This document shows positions 53,137 to 60,867 of a stretch of DNA of 64,000 nucleotides, piece by piece (positions within the stretch are counted from its first letter, which is position 1; each line of letters begins with the position of its first letter). Source of the stretch: Paracoccus litorisediminis (lineage in GTDB: Bacteria; Pseudomonadota; Alphaproteobacteria; Rhodobacterales; Rhodobacteraceae); assembly GCF_009711205.1 (NCBI RefSeq), contig NZ_WMIG01000002.1, positions 310,001 to 374,000 of the forward strand, in the 5' to 3' direction. Under the pieces are notes generated by a model, which did no database searches, had not been told where the DNA came from, and saw nothing but the letters and a program-made list of their open reading frames with translations. Both the position numbers and the translations under genes were made by a program.

Positions 53137-53802
53137 ATGACCAAGCCTATTCGTGTGCAGTGTTTTGTGGATGGCTTTAATCTCTACCACGCTGTGGAAA
53201 AGATTGGCGCACCACACCTGAAATGGTTTGATCTTCGAAAGCTGATTACAGCATTCACCGACCCTAAAACGCATACCCTAAATGAAGTCTTTTACTTCTC
53301 TGCTTATGCAACTTGGCGCGCAGTGTCTTATGCTCGCCATCAGCAATACGTCGCCGCGTTACAGGTGACTGGCGTGACTCCCATCATGGGCCGGTTCAAA
53401 GAAAAAGACATGTACTGCAGGACTTGCAAAAGCCCGTATAAAGCCCACGAAGAAAAAGAGACGGATGTAAACATCGCTTTGTGGCTACTGAATGAAGCCT
53501 ATCAAGACAATTTCGATGAGGCATTTATTGTCAGCCGGGACAGTGATCTGACGCCGGCAATCCGAATGGTCAGGACTAGCTTCCCAGAGAAGTCAATCAA
53601 GGTAATCTCGCCACCCAACGCTGGGCATAGCAAGGAAATCGGCCAACTCGTTGGAAGGAAAAAACTAGCATCCATCAAGCAGGTTCACCTTGAGCGCTGC
53701 TTACTTGGTGCAACTGTTGTGGACCCCGTCACGGGTTTGGTCGTCGCCCGCCGCCCTCACGCTTACGATCCGCCGCAACCTAAGGCACTCCCGGCCAAGT
53801 AG
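53137..53802 (+). CDS. NYN domain protein (PIN-like nuclease fold)
   Basis: A 221-residue protein of the NYN/LabA-like group. Acidic metal-binding residues lie in FVDGFNLYH (Asp12), KETDVNIALW and VSRDSDLTPAI, the arrangement of PIN/NYN RNases. A zinc-like pair YCRTCK sits in the middle. GGGAAGGG precedes the ATG. The coding sequence is clearly less GC-rich than its neighbours, indicating a foreign origin. It has its own promoter and faces away from the structural genes, as expected of an accessory gene. Some NYN proteins in mobile elements act in anti-phage defence, which is only a possibility here. Confidence 0.82.
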   Translation: MTKPIRVQCFVDGFNLYHAVEKIGAPHLKWFDLRKLITAFTDPKTHTLNEVFYFSAYATWRAVSYARHQQYVAALQVTGVTPIMGRFKEKDMYCRTCKSPYKAHEEKETDVNIALWLLNEAYQDNFDEAFIVSRDSDLTPAIRMVRTSFPEKSIKVISPPNAGHSKEIGQLVGRKKLASIKQVHLERCLLGATVVDPVTGLVVARRPHAYDPPQPKALPAK

Positions 53803-53976
53803 ATGCTCGGGGAAGCCCATAACCCGTGGGCGCCTACCGCACTATCCCGTCGACCTCAGCCCAAAGCCCCCTGACATCGCCTTTTGCGACCGGTTCGCCG
53901 TTGGGATATGCGGAATTGGCGCTCGAGCTGAACGTCATGATGCCTCACAGATTTAAGGGGAAGGCCGTTCAGGCCG

Positions 53977-56034
53977 TTAGGGGTAGTTGCCGACTAGGGT
54001 CGTGGCAGATGCCACGCCGGACGAGTTGAAAGACCGGAGCCAGTACTTCGCGCCGCCGCCGGGGATGGCGCGGGTCATGGTCACGTCCGACGAGGTCGCA
54101 TAGTTCGCATTTCCGTCCTGCACAGCGTCAGCAAAAACGCCTCCAGCCGCCGATCGATAAAGGCGGGTGTTGGAATAGTTGACGCCCAGATCTGGCACAA
54201 ACGTCACCGTCAGCGTGCCGCCAGCCGCGCCGCTTTCCGACACGACAACTGGGGCATCTGGGGCCGTGCTGTTAGCCACCACGTCGATATCTGACACGAC
54301 AACTGGCGTACTGGCCTGTTTCCAGGTCTGCCCGCCCGGCGCGACATAGGTCCGCACCTGATACGTTCCGCCGTCCTCAAGAGGATTGCTCCTGAACCGA
54401 TATGCATTGGCTCCCGACGTTTCCCGGATGCCATCGGTCCATTCACTCGCCCCTGTCCGGCGATACTGCATCATGCCGACATAGCCCCATTCTGCAGCGT
54501 ATGTGCCTGCCACGCGGATGTAGGGGGGGCCGTCATCAGTGACGACGACAAGGCTATCTATTGTCGTGCTGAATGTCGGGTTGTCGCGGTCGTAATCCTC
54601 TGCATCGGCAGGCGGGTCGCCTTCCTCTCCTGCGGTCCAGTTGTAGCTGGAAGGGTCCGCCTCGGTCACATTGACGGTGACGTTCTGCCCATCGAAGGAC
54701 CATGAATTGATCCAAAACGGGACGTTGCTCAGGCCGATGCGCGGGATGTGGATTGCCACCCTGCGTTCGCCCAAGAGCCGCAGGCCGAAAGCGCCGAGTG
54801 TCAGGGTCATTTTCCGGCGCGGGTTCATCTGGGCAATTTGCTGTTTGCACAGATGCCGCGCTTGGCCGTGGTGCTGGACGGCCAGCAGATCCAGCGATTT
54901 CGGCTCACCCTCGCCCCACAGCGCGATTGCGTCGGCGTCCTCCCACTCGTCGGCGGTCGTTTCCTGCCAACGGACTTGCGGCGCGACATAGGACGGGATG
55001 AGGTTGGTGACACGGCTGATCCGCTCGGTACCCGCCCCGTATTCCATTTCATGTATGTGGCGTTCTTCAATCGTGACTGTCGGCGCGGTCCAGACGCCGG
55101 CCTCCACCGACAACCTGCCATCAAGGTCGATCCAAGCCCGCCCACCCATTGCGTCCAAGAGCTTCTGCGCCGTATCTTTCATCGGGTCGGACAGCGCGAA
55201 CGAAATGCCTGACTGATACCGCTCTCGCGTGCCCCCATCTGTCGGAACGGCGTCCAAGCAATTCGTGCGGGCTGTGCCAAAGCTGCCATCGTTCATGTCG
55301 TCTTGCGAAAGCGCGCCATAAATCGGGTTACACAGCACGTCATAGAGCTGGCGCGCAGGGTTGCGGGTGTTGGCGTAATCATCCGACACCCACAACGCCT
55401 CTGCCCCGTCGATCAGTGCTGAAACTTCCGGCTCACCGCCGCTATAGACCTCGGAAATGTCCTCGCCCTCGACCGCATCGAATGTGGCGCAAATCGTGCC
55501 GATGCCGCGGCATTTGTGGTCGGTCGTCCAGTATCCGGGGAATGCCGAAATCATGTCGGCATACTGCCCGCCGTCCCATTGGCCGCTTGCCTGAATGCCC
55601 GACCGCCAGCGCAGGCGGATGTTGCCCTTGCTCCAAGGCTCGGTCGTCACATAGCCGCTGCTGTCCACGCTGACCGGCTGGCCGTCCAGATACCATTGGA
55701 TCACATTGGACATGCCGCCGTCTGCGACCAACAGGAGCTTGTAGAAACGGCGCTGAAAGCCTCCGCTATCTGTGACCCTCGCCCATTCAGCAAATGCTAC
55801 AGTGCCGGACGCGCGAACGCGGCCCAAGTGCCGGATGCGCTTAGAGCTGCTGCCCCGAACCTCAGTCGTGATCTCGGACGGGCGCGGCCCCTTCGGCTGA
55901 TTTGCCTTGGCGACTGCGAGGTTGATCGCAGCGCCGATCAGCGTGTTGACGATACCGCCGACAATCCCGATTGCAGTGGCGCTCGCGCCTGGGCCAAGTA
56001 TTGCCGTCGCAAAAAACGCTCCTACCTGCGGCAT
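53977..56034 (-). CDS. Phage tail-tip / host-specificity protein (J-like)
   Basis: A 685-residue protein resembling the tail-tip attachment proteins of siphophages (lambda J group), though shorter than J (over 1100). The N terminus contains a Gly/Ala-rich hydrophobic segment, then EVRGSSSKRIRHLG, and central segments with conserved NPARQLYDVLCNPIYG and QIAQMNPRRKM. The C-terminal third (about 500-685) looks like fibronectin-III-type repeats. It is the last gene of the long leftward unit. A tail protein without tail tube or tape measure genes is odd and would require a helper phage or reflect gene loss. Confidence 0.75.
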   Translation of the reverse strand: MPQVGAFFATAILGPGASATAIGIVGGIVNTLIGAAINLAVAKANQPKGPRPSEITTEVRGSSSKRIRHLGRVRASGTVAFAEWARVTDSGGFQRRFYKLLLVADGGMSNVIQWYLDGQPVSVDSSGYVTTEPWSKGNIRLRWRSGIQASGQWDGGQYADMISAFPGYWTTDHKCRGIGTICATFDAVEGEDISEVYSGGEPEVSALIDGAEALWVSDDYANTRNPARQLYDVLCNPIYGALSQDDMNDGSFGTARTNCLDAVPTDGGTRERYQSGISFALSDPMKDTAQKLLDAMGGRAWIDLDGRLSVEAGVWTAPTVTIEERHIHEMEYGAGTERISRVTNLIPSYVAPQVRWQETTADEWEDADAIALWGEGEPKSLDLLAVQHHGQARHLCKQQIAQMNPRRKMTLTLGAFGLRLLGERRVAIHIPRIGLSNVPFWINSWSFDGQNVTVNVTEADPSSYNWTAGEEGDPPADAEDYDRDNPTFSTTIDSLVVVTDDGPPYIRVAGTYAAEWGYVGMMQYRRTGASEWTDGIRETSGANAYRFRSNPLEDGGTYQVRTYVAPGGQTWKQASTPVVVSDIDVVANSTAPDAPVVVSESGAAGGTLTVTFVPDLGVNYSNTRLYRSAAGGVFADAVQDGNANYATSSDVTMTRAIPGGGAKYWLRSFNSSGVASATTLVGNYP

Positions 56035-56139
56035 TCATTCACCCCAAATTTCGATTACGTCGCGCCGCGCCATGCCGAGGCAGCGCGGGGCCCGAATCAG
56101 CCAGTAGCTGCCTGCGAACCGCCCCACCCCCTTGCTCAT
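56035..56139 (-). CDS. Tiny element-encoded protein
   Basis: A 34-residue gene beginning MSKGVGRFAGSYW. Its ATG overlaps the stop of the upstream gene by four bases (ATGA), and its stop is directly followed by the tail-protein start. Tight packing on both sides supports real translation. The product is basic and has two cysteine/arginine-rich segments; no family recognised. Confidence 0.5.
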   Translation of the reverse strand: MSKGVGRFAGSYWLIRAPRCLGMARRDVIEIWGE

Positions 56140-56387
56140 TGCAACTGATGACCGTCTTGCGTCGCTTCGTTGAATATGACGGCGCGATCCATCTCTACGG
56201 CCAGCATTTCCGCGCGGGCAACGAGGGCGGGAAGGACTTCTGCGCGGACCGCGATCATGATTTTCCGCATACTCTCCGGGGTACATCCGGAAGGCAACAA
56301 ATCTACCGCCGCCTTGACAGTTGCTGCATCAAGTTCGGATAGCAGGCGCTCCAAGAAGAACGCTAACGAGGTTTTCGCTTCATTCAT
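56136..56387 (-). CDS. Small element-encoded protein
   Basis: An 83-residue helical protein (SLAFFLERLLSELDAATVKAA, EVLPALVARAEMLAVEM). The start at 56387 is preferred because it overlaps the upstream stop by 8 bases; upstream in-frame codons also exist. It is possibly a phage morphogenesis or head-tail protein by position between capsid and tail genes, but no family is recognised. Confidence 0.55.
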   Translation of the reverse strand: MNEAKTSLAFFLERLLSELDAATVKAAVDLLPSGCTPESMRKIMIAVRAEVLPALVARAEMLAVEMDRAVIFNEATQDGHQLQ

Positions 56388-56781
56388 CGCGCTTCTCCAG
56401 TTTTTCGACGCGGGCTTCCAGCTCAGCAAAGAGTTTTGCCAGCGCTTCCACTTTGATCAGGGCATCGGCCCGGCATTCGCCAATGAGCGTGCCGAACACC
56501 TCCACAATCTGTTTGTCATTCATTCGCGTAAAGATGTTGCCGGCCGGCCGGCCAACGGCCTGGCGGCCTTGTCGGACCTGCCTTCCGACTTCCTCATCGC
56601 GTTCCTTGCTCTCCAATTGCTCGCGTTCCCATCTGGCCCATTCTTGTTCCTTCCGCTCCCACCACTCCGTCATGGCTTGGCCCGGTGATGGCGGTCTTTC
56701 GGGGCGAGGCTCGACAAGCGTCCGGTCCACCGAAGCAAGCACAACCTGCGCCCTCTCGCGGGCCTCTTGCTTCGTCACCAT
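56380..56781 (-). CDS. Coiled-coil protein next to capsid gene
   Basis: A 133-residue, highly charged protein rich in Glu, Arg and Lys. Two helical, coiled-coil-like stretches (about residues 35-70 and 108-133) surround a Gly/Pro linker. It overlaps the capsid gene by 7 bases and the downstream gene by 8. Charged, helical proteins beside capsid genes are sometimes scaffolding proteins; that is only a guess, and it has no recognised domain. Confidence 0.55.
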   Translation of the reverse strand: MVTKQEARERAQVVLASVDRTLVEPRPERPPSPGQAMTEWWERKEQEWARWEREQLESKERDEEVGRQVRQGRQAVGRPAGNIFTRMNDKQIVEVFGTLIGECRADALIKVEALAKLFAELEARVEKLEKRDE

Positions 56782-57830
56782 GCTACGTCTTCCATGAAGG
56801 CAATGGCCGGCGCGCCCATGGCGAAGGCCATCTCGAAGACCATGCGAACGCCAACGGTATCAGTCTGGAACATGGAACGAACCGGCGCAGCCACAACGTT
56901 CGGGGTGCCCGCGGTGCCGATTTGCGCGGGGGTGGTGTCCTCAAGGTGCAAGGTCGCGGACGTTGAGACTTCGATCGCCGGGTAGGGGTCAAACCCTGCA
57001 ACAAATGCGGTCGGATCAAGAGCTATCACCATTCCAGCATCCAGCGCCGGGGAACCCCACACGCGCGCAGCGAGATCAGGCTTGCGAATCCACACCTTTG
57101 CAGCGAGCGCAGGCGTCGTGATGAACACAACATCTTGACCGCCAGCTTCGGTTACTGCCGCGGCCAGAGCCGCCAAGTTAGCATTCAGCGATTCCTCGGC
57201 AGTGTCAGGCAGGATTTCGGGCAACGGAGTCAGACCGTTCAGCAGGCCTGCCGGAGTATCAGCCGTCGCTGCAGCATCGCTAAACAGCGCGGCGTCAAGG
57301 GCACGGGCAGCGTCTCTGCGAAGCAAGGCAGTGAAGACAATCTCAGCGGAAGGCATCCGACCCGCCTCGGCAGTATGGACGGTCAACAGTGCTGCCTTTT
57401 TCACCGGACCGACCGTCGCGGCGGTCAATGAGTAATCCCGAACCGGGATCGGCGCGCCCTCAGCGACCCATGGCGCCGCTGTGGGATCGTCTGGCAGATA
57501 GGGGATCACGGCGGTTTCATATCCGCTCAGATTGAAGAAGGTCCCGGCGCGCAGCAGCTTGGCACCGGCTGATTGCTCGAGTGACGAGAGGAATTCCCCG
57601 ATCGGATTGAGCGTGCGGTCCGCATCGGGAACGCCCGCAGTCGTGAGAGGAGTCACCGCAGCTTTGGTCAGGATAGCCAGCGGGCCGGGATCGTTCGGCC
57701 ACAATTGGCGCGCCACTGGCGTGGAATCATAGATGCCGCCGATAGTTCTGGCATCGGCTCCGGTCTTGAATGCTGCGAATGCGGCCCGCTCCACGCTCCG
57801 GACGATGGTGCGAATGTTGGTCTGATCCAT
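56775..57830 (-). CDS. Major capsid protein, HK97-like
   Basis: A 351-residue protein. The central WVAEGAPIPVRDYSLTAATVG, the following KKAALLTVHTAE and the LDAALFSDAAATADTPAGLL segments match the HK97-fold major capsid group. The N-terminal scaffolding/delta domain usual in HK97 (about 100 residues, removed by a protease) is absent or very short, and no protease gene is adjacent. The gene starts after a 76-base gap from the HTH protein gene. It is the strongest sign that the element can build or alter capsids. Confidence 0.68.
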   Translation of the reverse strand: MDQTNIRTIVRSVERAAFAAFKTGADARTIGGIYDSTPVARQLWPNDPGPLAILTKAAVTPLTTAGVPDADRTLNPIGEFLSSLEQSAGAKLLRAGTFFNLSGYETAVIPYLPDDPTAAPWVAEGAPIPVRDYSLTAATVGPVKKAALLTVHTAEAGRMPSAEIVFTALLRRDAARALDAALFSDAAATADTPAGLLNGLTPLPEILPDTAEESLNANLAALAAAVTEAGGQDVVFITTPALAAKVWIRKPDLAARVWGSPALDAGMVIALDPTAFVAGFDPYPAIEVSTSATLHLEDTTPAQIGTAGTPNVVAAPVRSMFQTDTVGVRMVFEMAFAMGAPAIAFMEDVAW

Positions 57831-57906
57831 ACTGATGGCTCCTTAGACATGTTCCGTCCATCATGAGCCAATTGCTTTCCCCGATCACGGTAACGCTCAG
57901 CGCTAT

Positions 57907-58290
57907 TCAGCGGGTTTCAGCAGTGTTCTGAGGAAGATCCGCGAGATATTCGGCCAAGCTGACCAATGAATATTGGACCATGCCATTGTGCAGTTTGCGC
58001 CATGCGACACCATCGCCGTGATCGCGCCAGCCCCGCAGGGTGGAGGGAGCAACGCCGATGAGGGCCGCTGCAGCACGCTCGGTTGTCCATCCATCGCCCG
58101 TGAGCGGGTGATTGCGCTCAACGCAGGTGGCGCGCAACTGTGCGACAATCAGTGCTGTGCCGCCGTCGTCGGTCATGTCTCCACCCAGCGCCAGAACAAC
58201 GCCGCTGGTGCGCCGCTTTAGATTTTCTAGCGCGGCAATGATAACTGACAGTTCACCGACGAGGCGTTCCTTCGGGGAAATCTTCGTCAT
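57907..58290 (-). CDS. Helix-turn-helix protein
   Basis: A 127-residue protein. The C-terminal half has a helix-turn-helix (TERAAAALIGVAPSTLRGWRDHG) similar to MerR/excisionase-type DNA-binding domains. The N-terminal half is helical (RLVGELSVIIAALENLKRR). It overlaps the small-terminase-like gene by four bases, so it may be a regulator or part of the DNA packaging recognition set. Confidence 0.6.
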   Translation of the reverse strand: MTKISPKERLVGELSVIIAALENLKRRTSGVVLALGGDMTDDGGTALIVAQLRATCVERNHPLTGDGWTTERAAAALIGVAPSTLRGWRDHGDGVAWRKLHNGMVQYSLVSLAEYLADLPQNTAETR

Positions 58291-58682
58291 TGCGTCGGTC
58301 TGTCAAGAAACCCGAACGGATCGCTCTCATCATCGCCGGGGTTCCATCCCACTCGCTGCCGATCGACCGGCGTTGCACCAAGCGATGACAGATGAGACCG
58401 GTATTCCCGCACGAGCGCCGAGGTCATCCCCTCAGGGGAAGCCACGACACGTGCCCTCAGTATAGATGCCGAGGCTAGCAGGGCACGATCCGACTTTGTG
58501 AGCCACGGAAGCTCGCTCACGAAGATGCGCCAGAACGATTTTGCTTCGGCATCGAGGTGGGCAGGCGGGCTGCCCACGGGTCCACCGCCAGCAGGCTCAG
58601 AGCGGTCACGGTAACGCTGCGGATCTTTCCGATCAGCGCCGGTCAGACGGGCTTTTGAGAGGGGTTGTTTCTGCCTAGGCAT
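58287..58682 (-). CDS. Small terminase subunit-like protein
   Basis: A 131-residue protein. The start at 58682 gives a basic N terminus (MPRQKQPLSKARLTG) followed by DPQRYRDRSEP and SPPAHLDAEAKSFWRIFVSE, then a helical SDRALLASASILRAR, the pattern of P27-type small terminases that recognise packaging sites. No large terminase gene lies in the element. Phage-inducible islands also encode their own small terminase to redirect packaging by a helper phage, so this protein could serve that role. Family assignment is moderate. Confidence 0.55.
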   Translation of the reverse strand: MPRQKQPLSKARLTGADRKDPQRYRDRSEPAGGGPVGSPPAHLDAEAKSFWRIFVSELPWLTKSDRALLASASILRARVVASPEGMTSALVREYRSHLSSLGATPVDRQRVGWNPGDDESDPFGFLDRPTQ

Positions 58683-58814
58683 CGGATGCCTCCGAAAGTT
58701 TGAATTGCGGATGTGTGAAGAGACTTGGGACGCGGGTTCCCGGGCCGAAGCGAACAGGTTTCGAACCCTCCCCCACCCCTCGGGCGCCTGCGCTAGGTAG
58801 TGGTAGATAAGGAT

Positions 58815-58953
58815 GTCCCGTTTTTGGGGACTGGAGATGGGCAAGAACCGGTCCTTTTCGTCCCAGTTTTGGGGACTGGGCGTACCGATTTTGGGGACTG
58901 GAGCTCATGCTTTCGTCCCGTTTATGGGGACGACACGTCCCAATTTTGGGGAC
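58815..58953. repeat. Five phased iterons, possible replication origin
   Basis: Five 17-bp copies of a near-palindrome, consensus GTCCCRNTTTTGGGGAC, begin at 58815, 58860, 58882, 58915 and 58937. Start-to-start distances are 45, 22, 33 and 22 bases, close to multiples of 11, so the copies lie on one DNA face. The last two copies fall in the 3' end of the winged-helix gene and the rest in the non-coding gap beyond it. A replication-initiator binding array is the best explanation. The 222-base region between 58683 and 58904 otherwise has no gene. Confidence 0.75.
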
Positions 58954-59426
58954 GGGATTTTGTTTTTTGACTCACCAGTCAATAACCCGTTGTGCCCTCT
59001 CGGGTTGACTGGAGCATGCGCTCCAACCGGAAAGTCACCATCCTTCTGCCAGCGCAGGTAGAGCTTGCAGCCAGCGGTCTCACCGGGCATCGCCAATTCG
59101 GCTATCTCATATGCAGGAGGCGCGCCCTTGCCCTCGACGCCCATCCGTCCATGGGTGCGCAGGACAAGGAAGCCCTTGGCCTGTAGGTCGTGGAACGCGC
59201 GCGCGGCAGTCTTCATGTTGCAGCCGAGCCGCTCTGCTGCCTCACGCACGGGAAGACTTATCCTGCCGTTGTTATTGGCCTGTGGCCCCTTCCATTCCAT
59301 TTTCAGCCACGGATAAAGCGCCTGCGCAGTGGTAGAGAGTGCCCGCCACGCAGGAGTCTCCATCGTTGCCCTGAGCATCTTTGTCCAATGCTCCGTCTGC
59401 TGCTCGTTCTTTCGATCTCTCCCCAC
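58905..59426 (-). CDS. Winged-helix replication-type protein
   Basis: A 173-residue protein. The N-terminal half carries a helix-turn-helix of replication initiators (TPAWRALSTTAQALYPWLKM, SLPVREAAERLGCNMKTAARAFHDLQAKGFL), as in plasmid and phage replication proteins. A Pro/Gly-rich tail follows that includes the segment encoded by two iterons (PSPKLGRVVPINGTKA). The iteron array lies at and just after its 3' end. It is a candidate initiator for element replication. Confidence 0.65.
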   Translation of the reverse strand: MGRDRKNEQQTEHWTKMLRATMETPAWRALSTTAQALYPWLKMEWKGPQANNNGRISLPVREAAERLGCNMKTAARAFHDLQAKGFLVLRTHGRMGVEGKGAPPAYEIAELAMPGETAGCKLYLRWQKDGDFPVGAHAPVNPRGHNGLLTGESKNKIPSPKLGRVVPINGTKA

Positions 59427-59429
59427 CGA

Positions 59430-59651
59430 TTAGTCATCCTCAAGCAAGGGAAAGTCGTCCCCGTCATTCTGGTAGAGTTGGCTGACCATGCGGTTCATCA
59501 ACTGATGCTGTTTGGGCGATGGCATCCAGTTGGGGCGCCGGGATTTCCGCTGAATTGACTGGGCAAAGCTTCGTGCCCATTCATTGGTCGCCGTCTTGCA
59601 TACTGTCGGCCAAGACCAGAGCAGCTCGTCGACTGAGCGAAGGTCACTCAT
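59430..59651 (-). CDS. Small element-encoded protein
   Basis: A 73-residue protein with Trp-rich (DELLWSWPTVCKT) and basic (QRKSRRPNWMP) segments ending in acidic DDFPLLEDD. No family recognised. Its start overlaps the preceding 33-residue gene by eight bases, and it ends 3 bases before the winged-helix gene. Confidence 0.55.
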   Translation of the reverse strand: MSDLRSVDELLWSWPTVCKTATNEWARSFAQSIQRKSRRPNWMPSPKQHQLMNRMVSQLYQNDGDDFPLLEDD

Positions 59652-59745
59652 GATCGCCACCCCAGATCACCGAGGCGAGCAGAGCCGCGCGTTCAGCGTC
59701 AAAGCCATATTTCCGGCGGAGCAGTGCGATGCGAAGGCCCCTCAT
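59644..59745 (-). CDS. Tiny element-encoded protein
   Basis: A 33-residue gene beginning MRGLRIALLRRKYG and ending VIWGGDHE. Its start overlaps the preceding stop by four bases (ATGA), and its stop region overlaps the next start. The interlocking supports translation. The product is helical and basic, like small replication or regulatory peptides of phages; no family recognised. Confidence 0.5.
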   Translation of the reverse strand: MRGLRIALLRRKYGFDAERAALLASVIWGGDHE

Positions 59746-60101
59746 GCCGCCGCCCTCCCCTGGACGCGCCTCAGGAACGCGGATTGATCAGCGGCCGGCA
59801 GGCGCTGCCAGCAGGCCCAGAGATAGGCTTTGCGTTCCTGGCGGGTCGAAATGTCAGCCCAGTATGAGGCTTCCTGGATTAGATCTATATTATAGCTGCT
59901 CGGCCAACCGGCTCGGATCTGATCGAGGATCGTTTCGAGGAACAGCACCCGATCGACGGGATCACAATCAAGCACCGCCTCGATTACCGCGCTTGCCGCG
60001 GACTGCCGTTCCAGATTATGATCGAACCGATTCCAGAAGACTTCGAATACCGCCTCGGGGCGCCCGCCAGCGCTGCCGAGGCTTTCCATTTGCATCTGCA
60101 T
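59742..60101 (-). CDS. Unknown element-encoded protein
   Basis: A 119-residue protein of no recognised family, helical with several Trp (EVFWNRFDHNLERQ, YWADISTRQERKAYLWACWQ). GAGAGGA precedes the chosen ATG at 60101. It lies 10 bases after the AlpA-like gene and overlaps the 33-residue gene by four bases. Confidence 0.55.
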   Translation of the reverse strand: MQMQMESLGSAGGRPEAVFEVFWNRFDHNLERQSAASAVIEAVLDCDPVDRVLFLETILDQIRAGWPSSYNIDLIQEASYWADISTRQERKAYLWACWQRLPAADQSAFLRRVQGRAAA

Positions 60102-60111
60102 ATTGATCCTC

Positions 60112-60285
60112 TCAGGCCGCGCGGCGTGCAGCTTCCCACGACTCGATTTCATCGAGCTTCCAGCGGGTGCAGCCGGGCGAAAGGGAAATGGGCTTCGGGA
60201 AGGTCGGGTCGGTCCGGGTCCAGCGCCAAATGGTCGGGCGCGTCACTCCGTAGCGATCAGCGATCTGTTTGTCGGTCAGGTACAT
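60112..60285 (-). CDS. AlpA-like DNA-binding protein
   Basis: A 57-residue helix-turn-helix protein of the AlpA/excisionase group, recognised by TDKQIADRYGVTRPTIWRWT and the following FPKPISLSPGCTRWK and DEIESWE. Such proteins activate or direct excision, often with a partner integrase, and are typical of P4-like satellites and integrative elements. The ATG at 60285 is preferred over upstream in-frame options. It is likely to control int and excision. Confidence 0.88.
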   Translation of the reverse strand: MYLTDKQIADRYGVTRPTIWRWTRTDPTFPKPISLSPGCTRWKLDEIESWEAARRAA

Positions 60286-60399
60286 TCTGCATCCTCGTGC
60301 GATTCGGGATGCTTCACCTCGCACCCCGTGTTTGCGGAATGCTTTTCAATCTGACGACATTTATCGTGGATGCACGAGAATGCGGGTCCGGTTAAGTGA

Positions 60400-60867
60400 C
60401 TACTTATCCGGCCAAAGGGGAAGATAGTCCGGGTCGCCTAACTCGCGTAGTAGCAGGGCGTCGGCTTTTCTCGACTCGAATTCATCCGGCTGTAGTTCTT
60501 GCCACTTGCGCATAGTGGCGATTTCTTCTCCGCACGTGGATCTAGACACATTGAACCGCCTCGCCGCCTCGGCCTTCACGGCTTCCGCCGGTTCTTCGTC
60601 AGGGAAGATGTCCAGAAACCGCTCTAAGAAGATACGTAGCTCGTAGTTTGGCTTTTTAGGGGGTGCCTTCTTCCCAGTGGTTCTTGCCAGTCGAAATTTC
60701 GCCCCCAAGGAAGTAGTTTTGACGCCGGGATCCAGGAGGTCTGCCAGCACGCGGACAAAGATTGGCTCTGTGCAACCCTCGCGGACCAACTTGGCAATCT
60801 CGCGCATCGCGTCATCTGAGTTGCGGTACCTAAGACCCACGAGCGCATCTAGAACCCGCTTATCCAT
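60400..60867 (-). CDS. Unknown protein downstream of integrase
   Basis: A 155-residue protein of no recognised family; the middle is basic (KKAPPKKPNYELRIF) and the C-terminal region has a helix-turn-helix-like piece (AEAARRFNVSRSTCGEEI). Its start overlaps the stop of the integrase gene (TAATG), so it is translationally coupled to it. It could be a helper of integration or regulation. Confidence 0.55.
   Translation of the reverse strand: MDKRVLDALVGLRYRNSDDAMREIAKLVREGCTEPIFVRVLADLLDPGVKTTSLGAKFRLARTTGKKAPPKKPNYELRIFLERFLDIFPDEEPAEAVKAEAARRFNVSRSTCGEEIATMRKWQELQPDEFESRKADALLLRELGDPDYLPLWPDK

Noticed and set aside
58815..58953. CRISPR array in the element
   Set aside because: The repeats are only 17 bp, near-palindromic, with 5-28 base gaps of varying length and no cas genes. 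Iterons explain them better.
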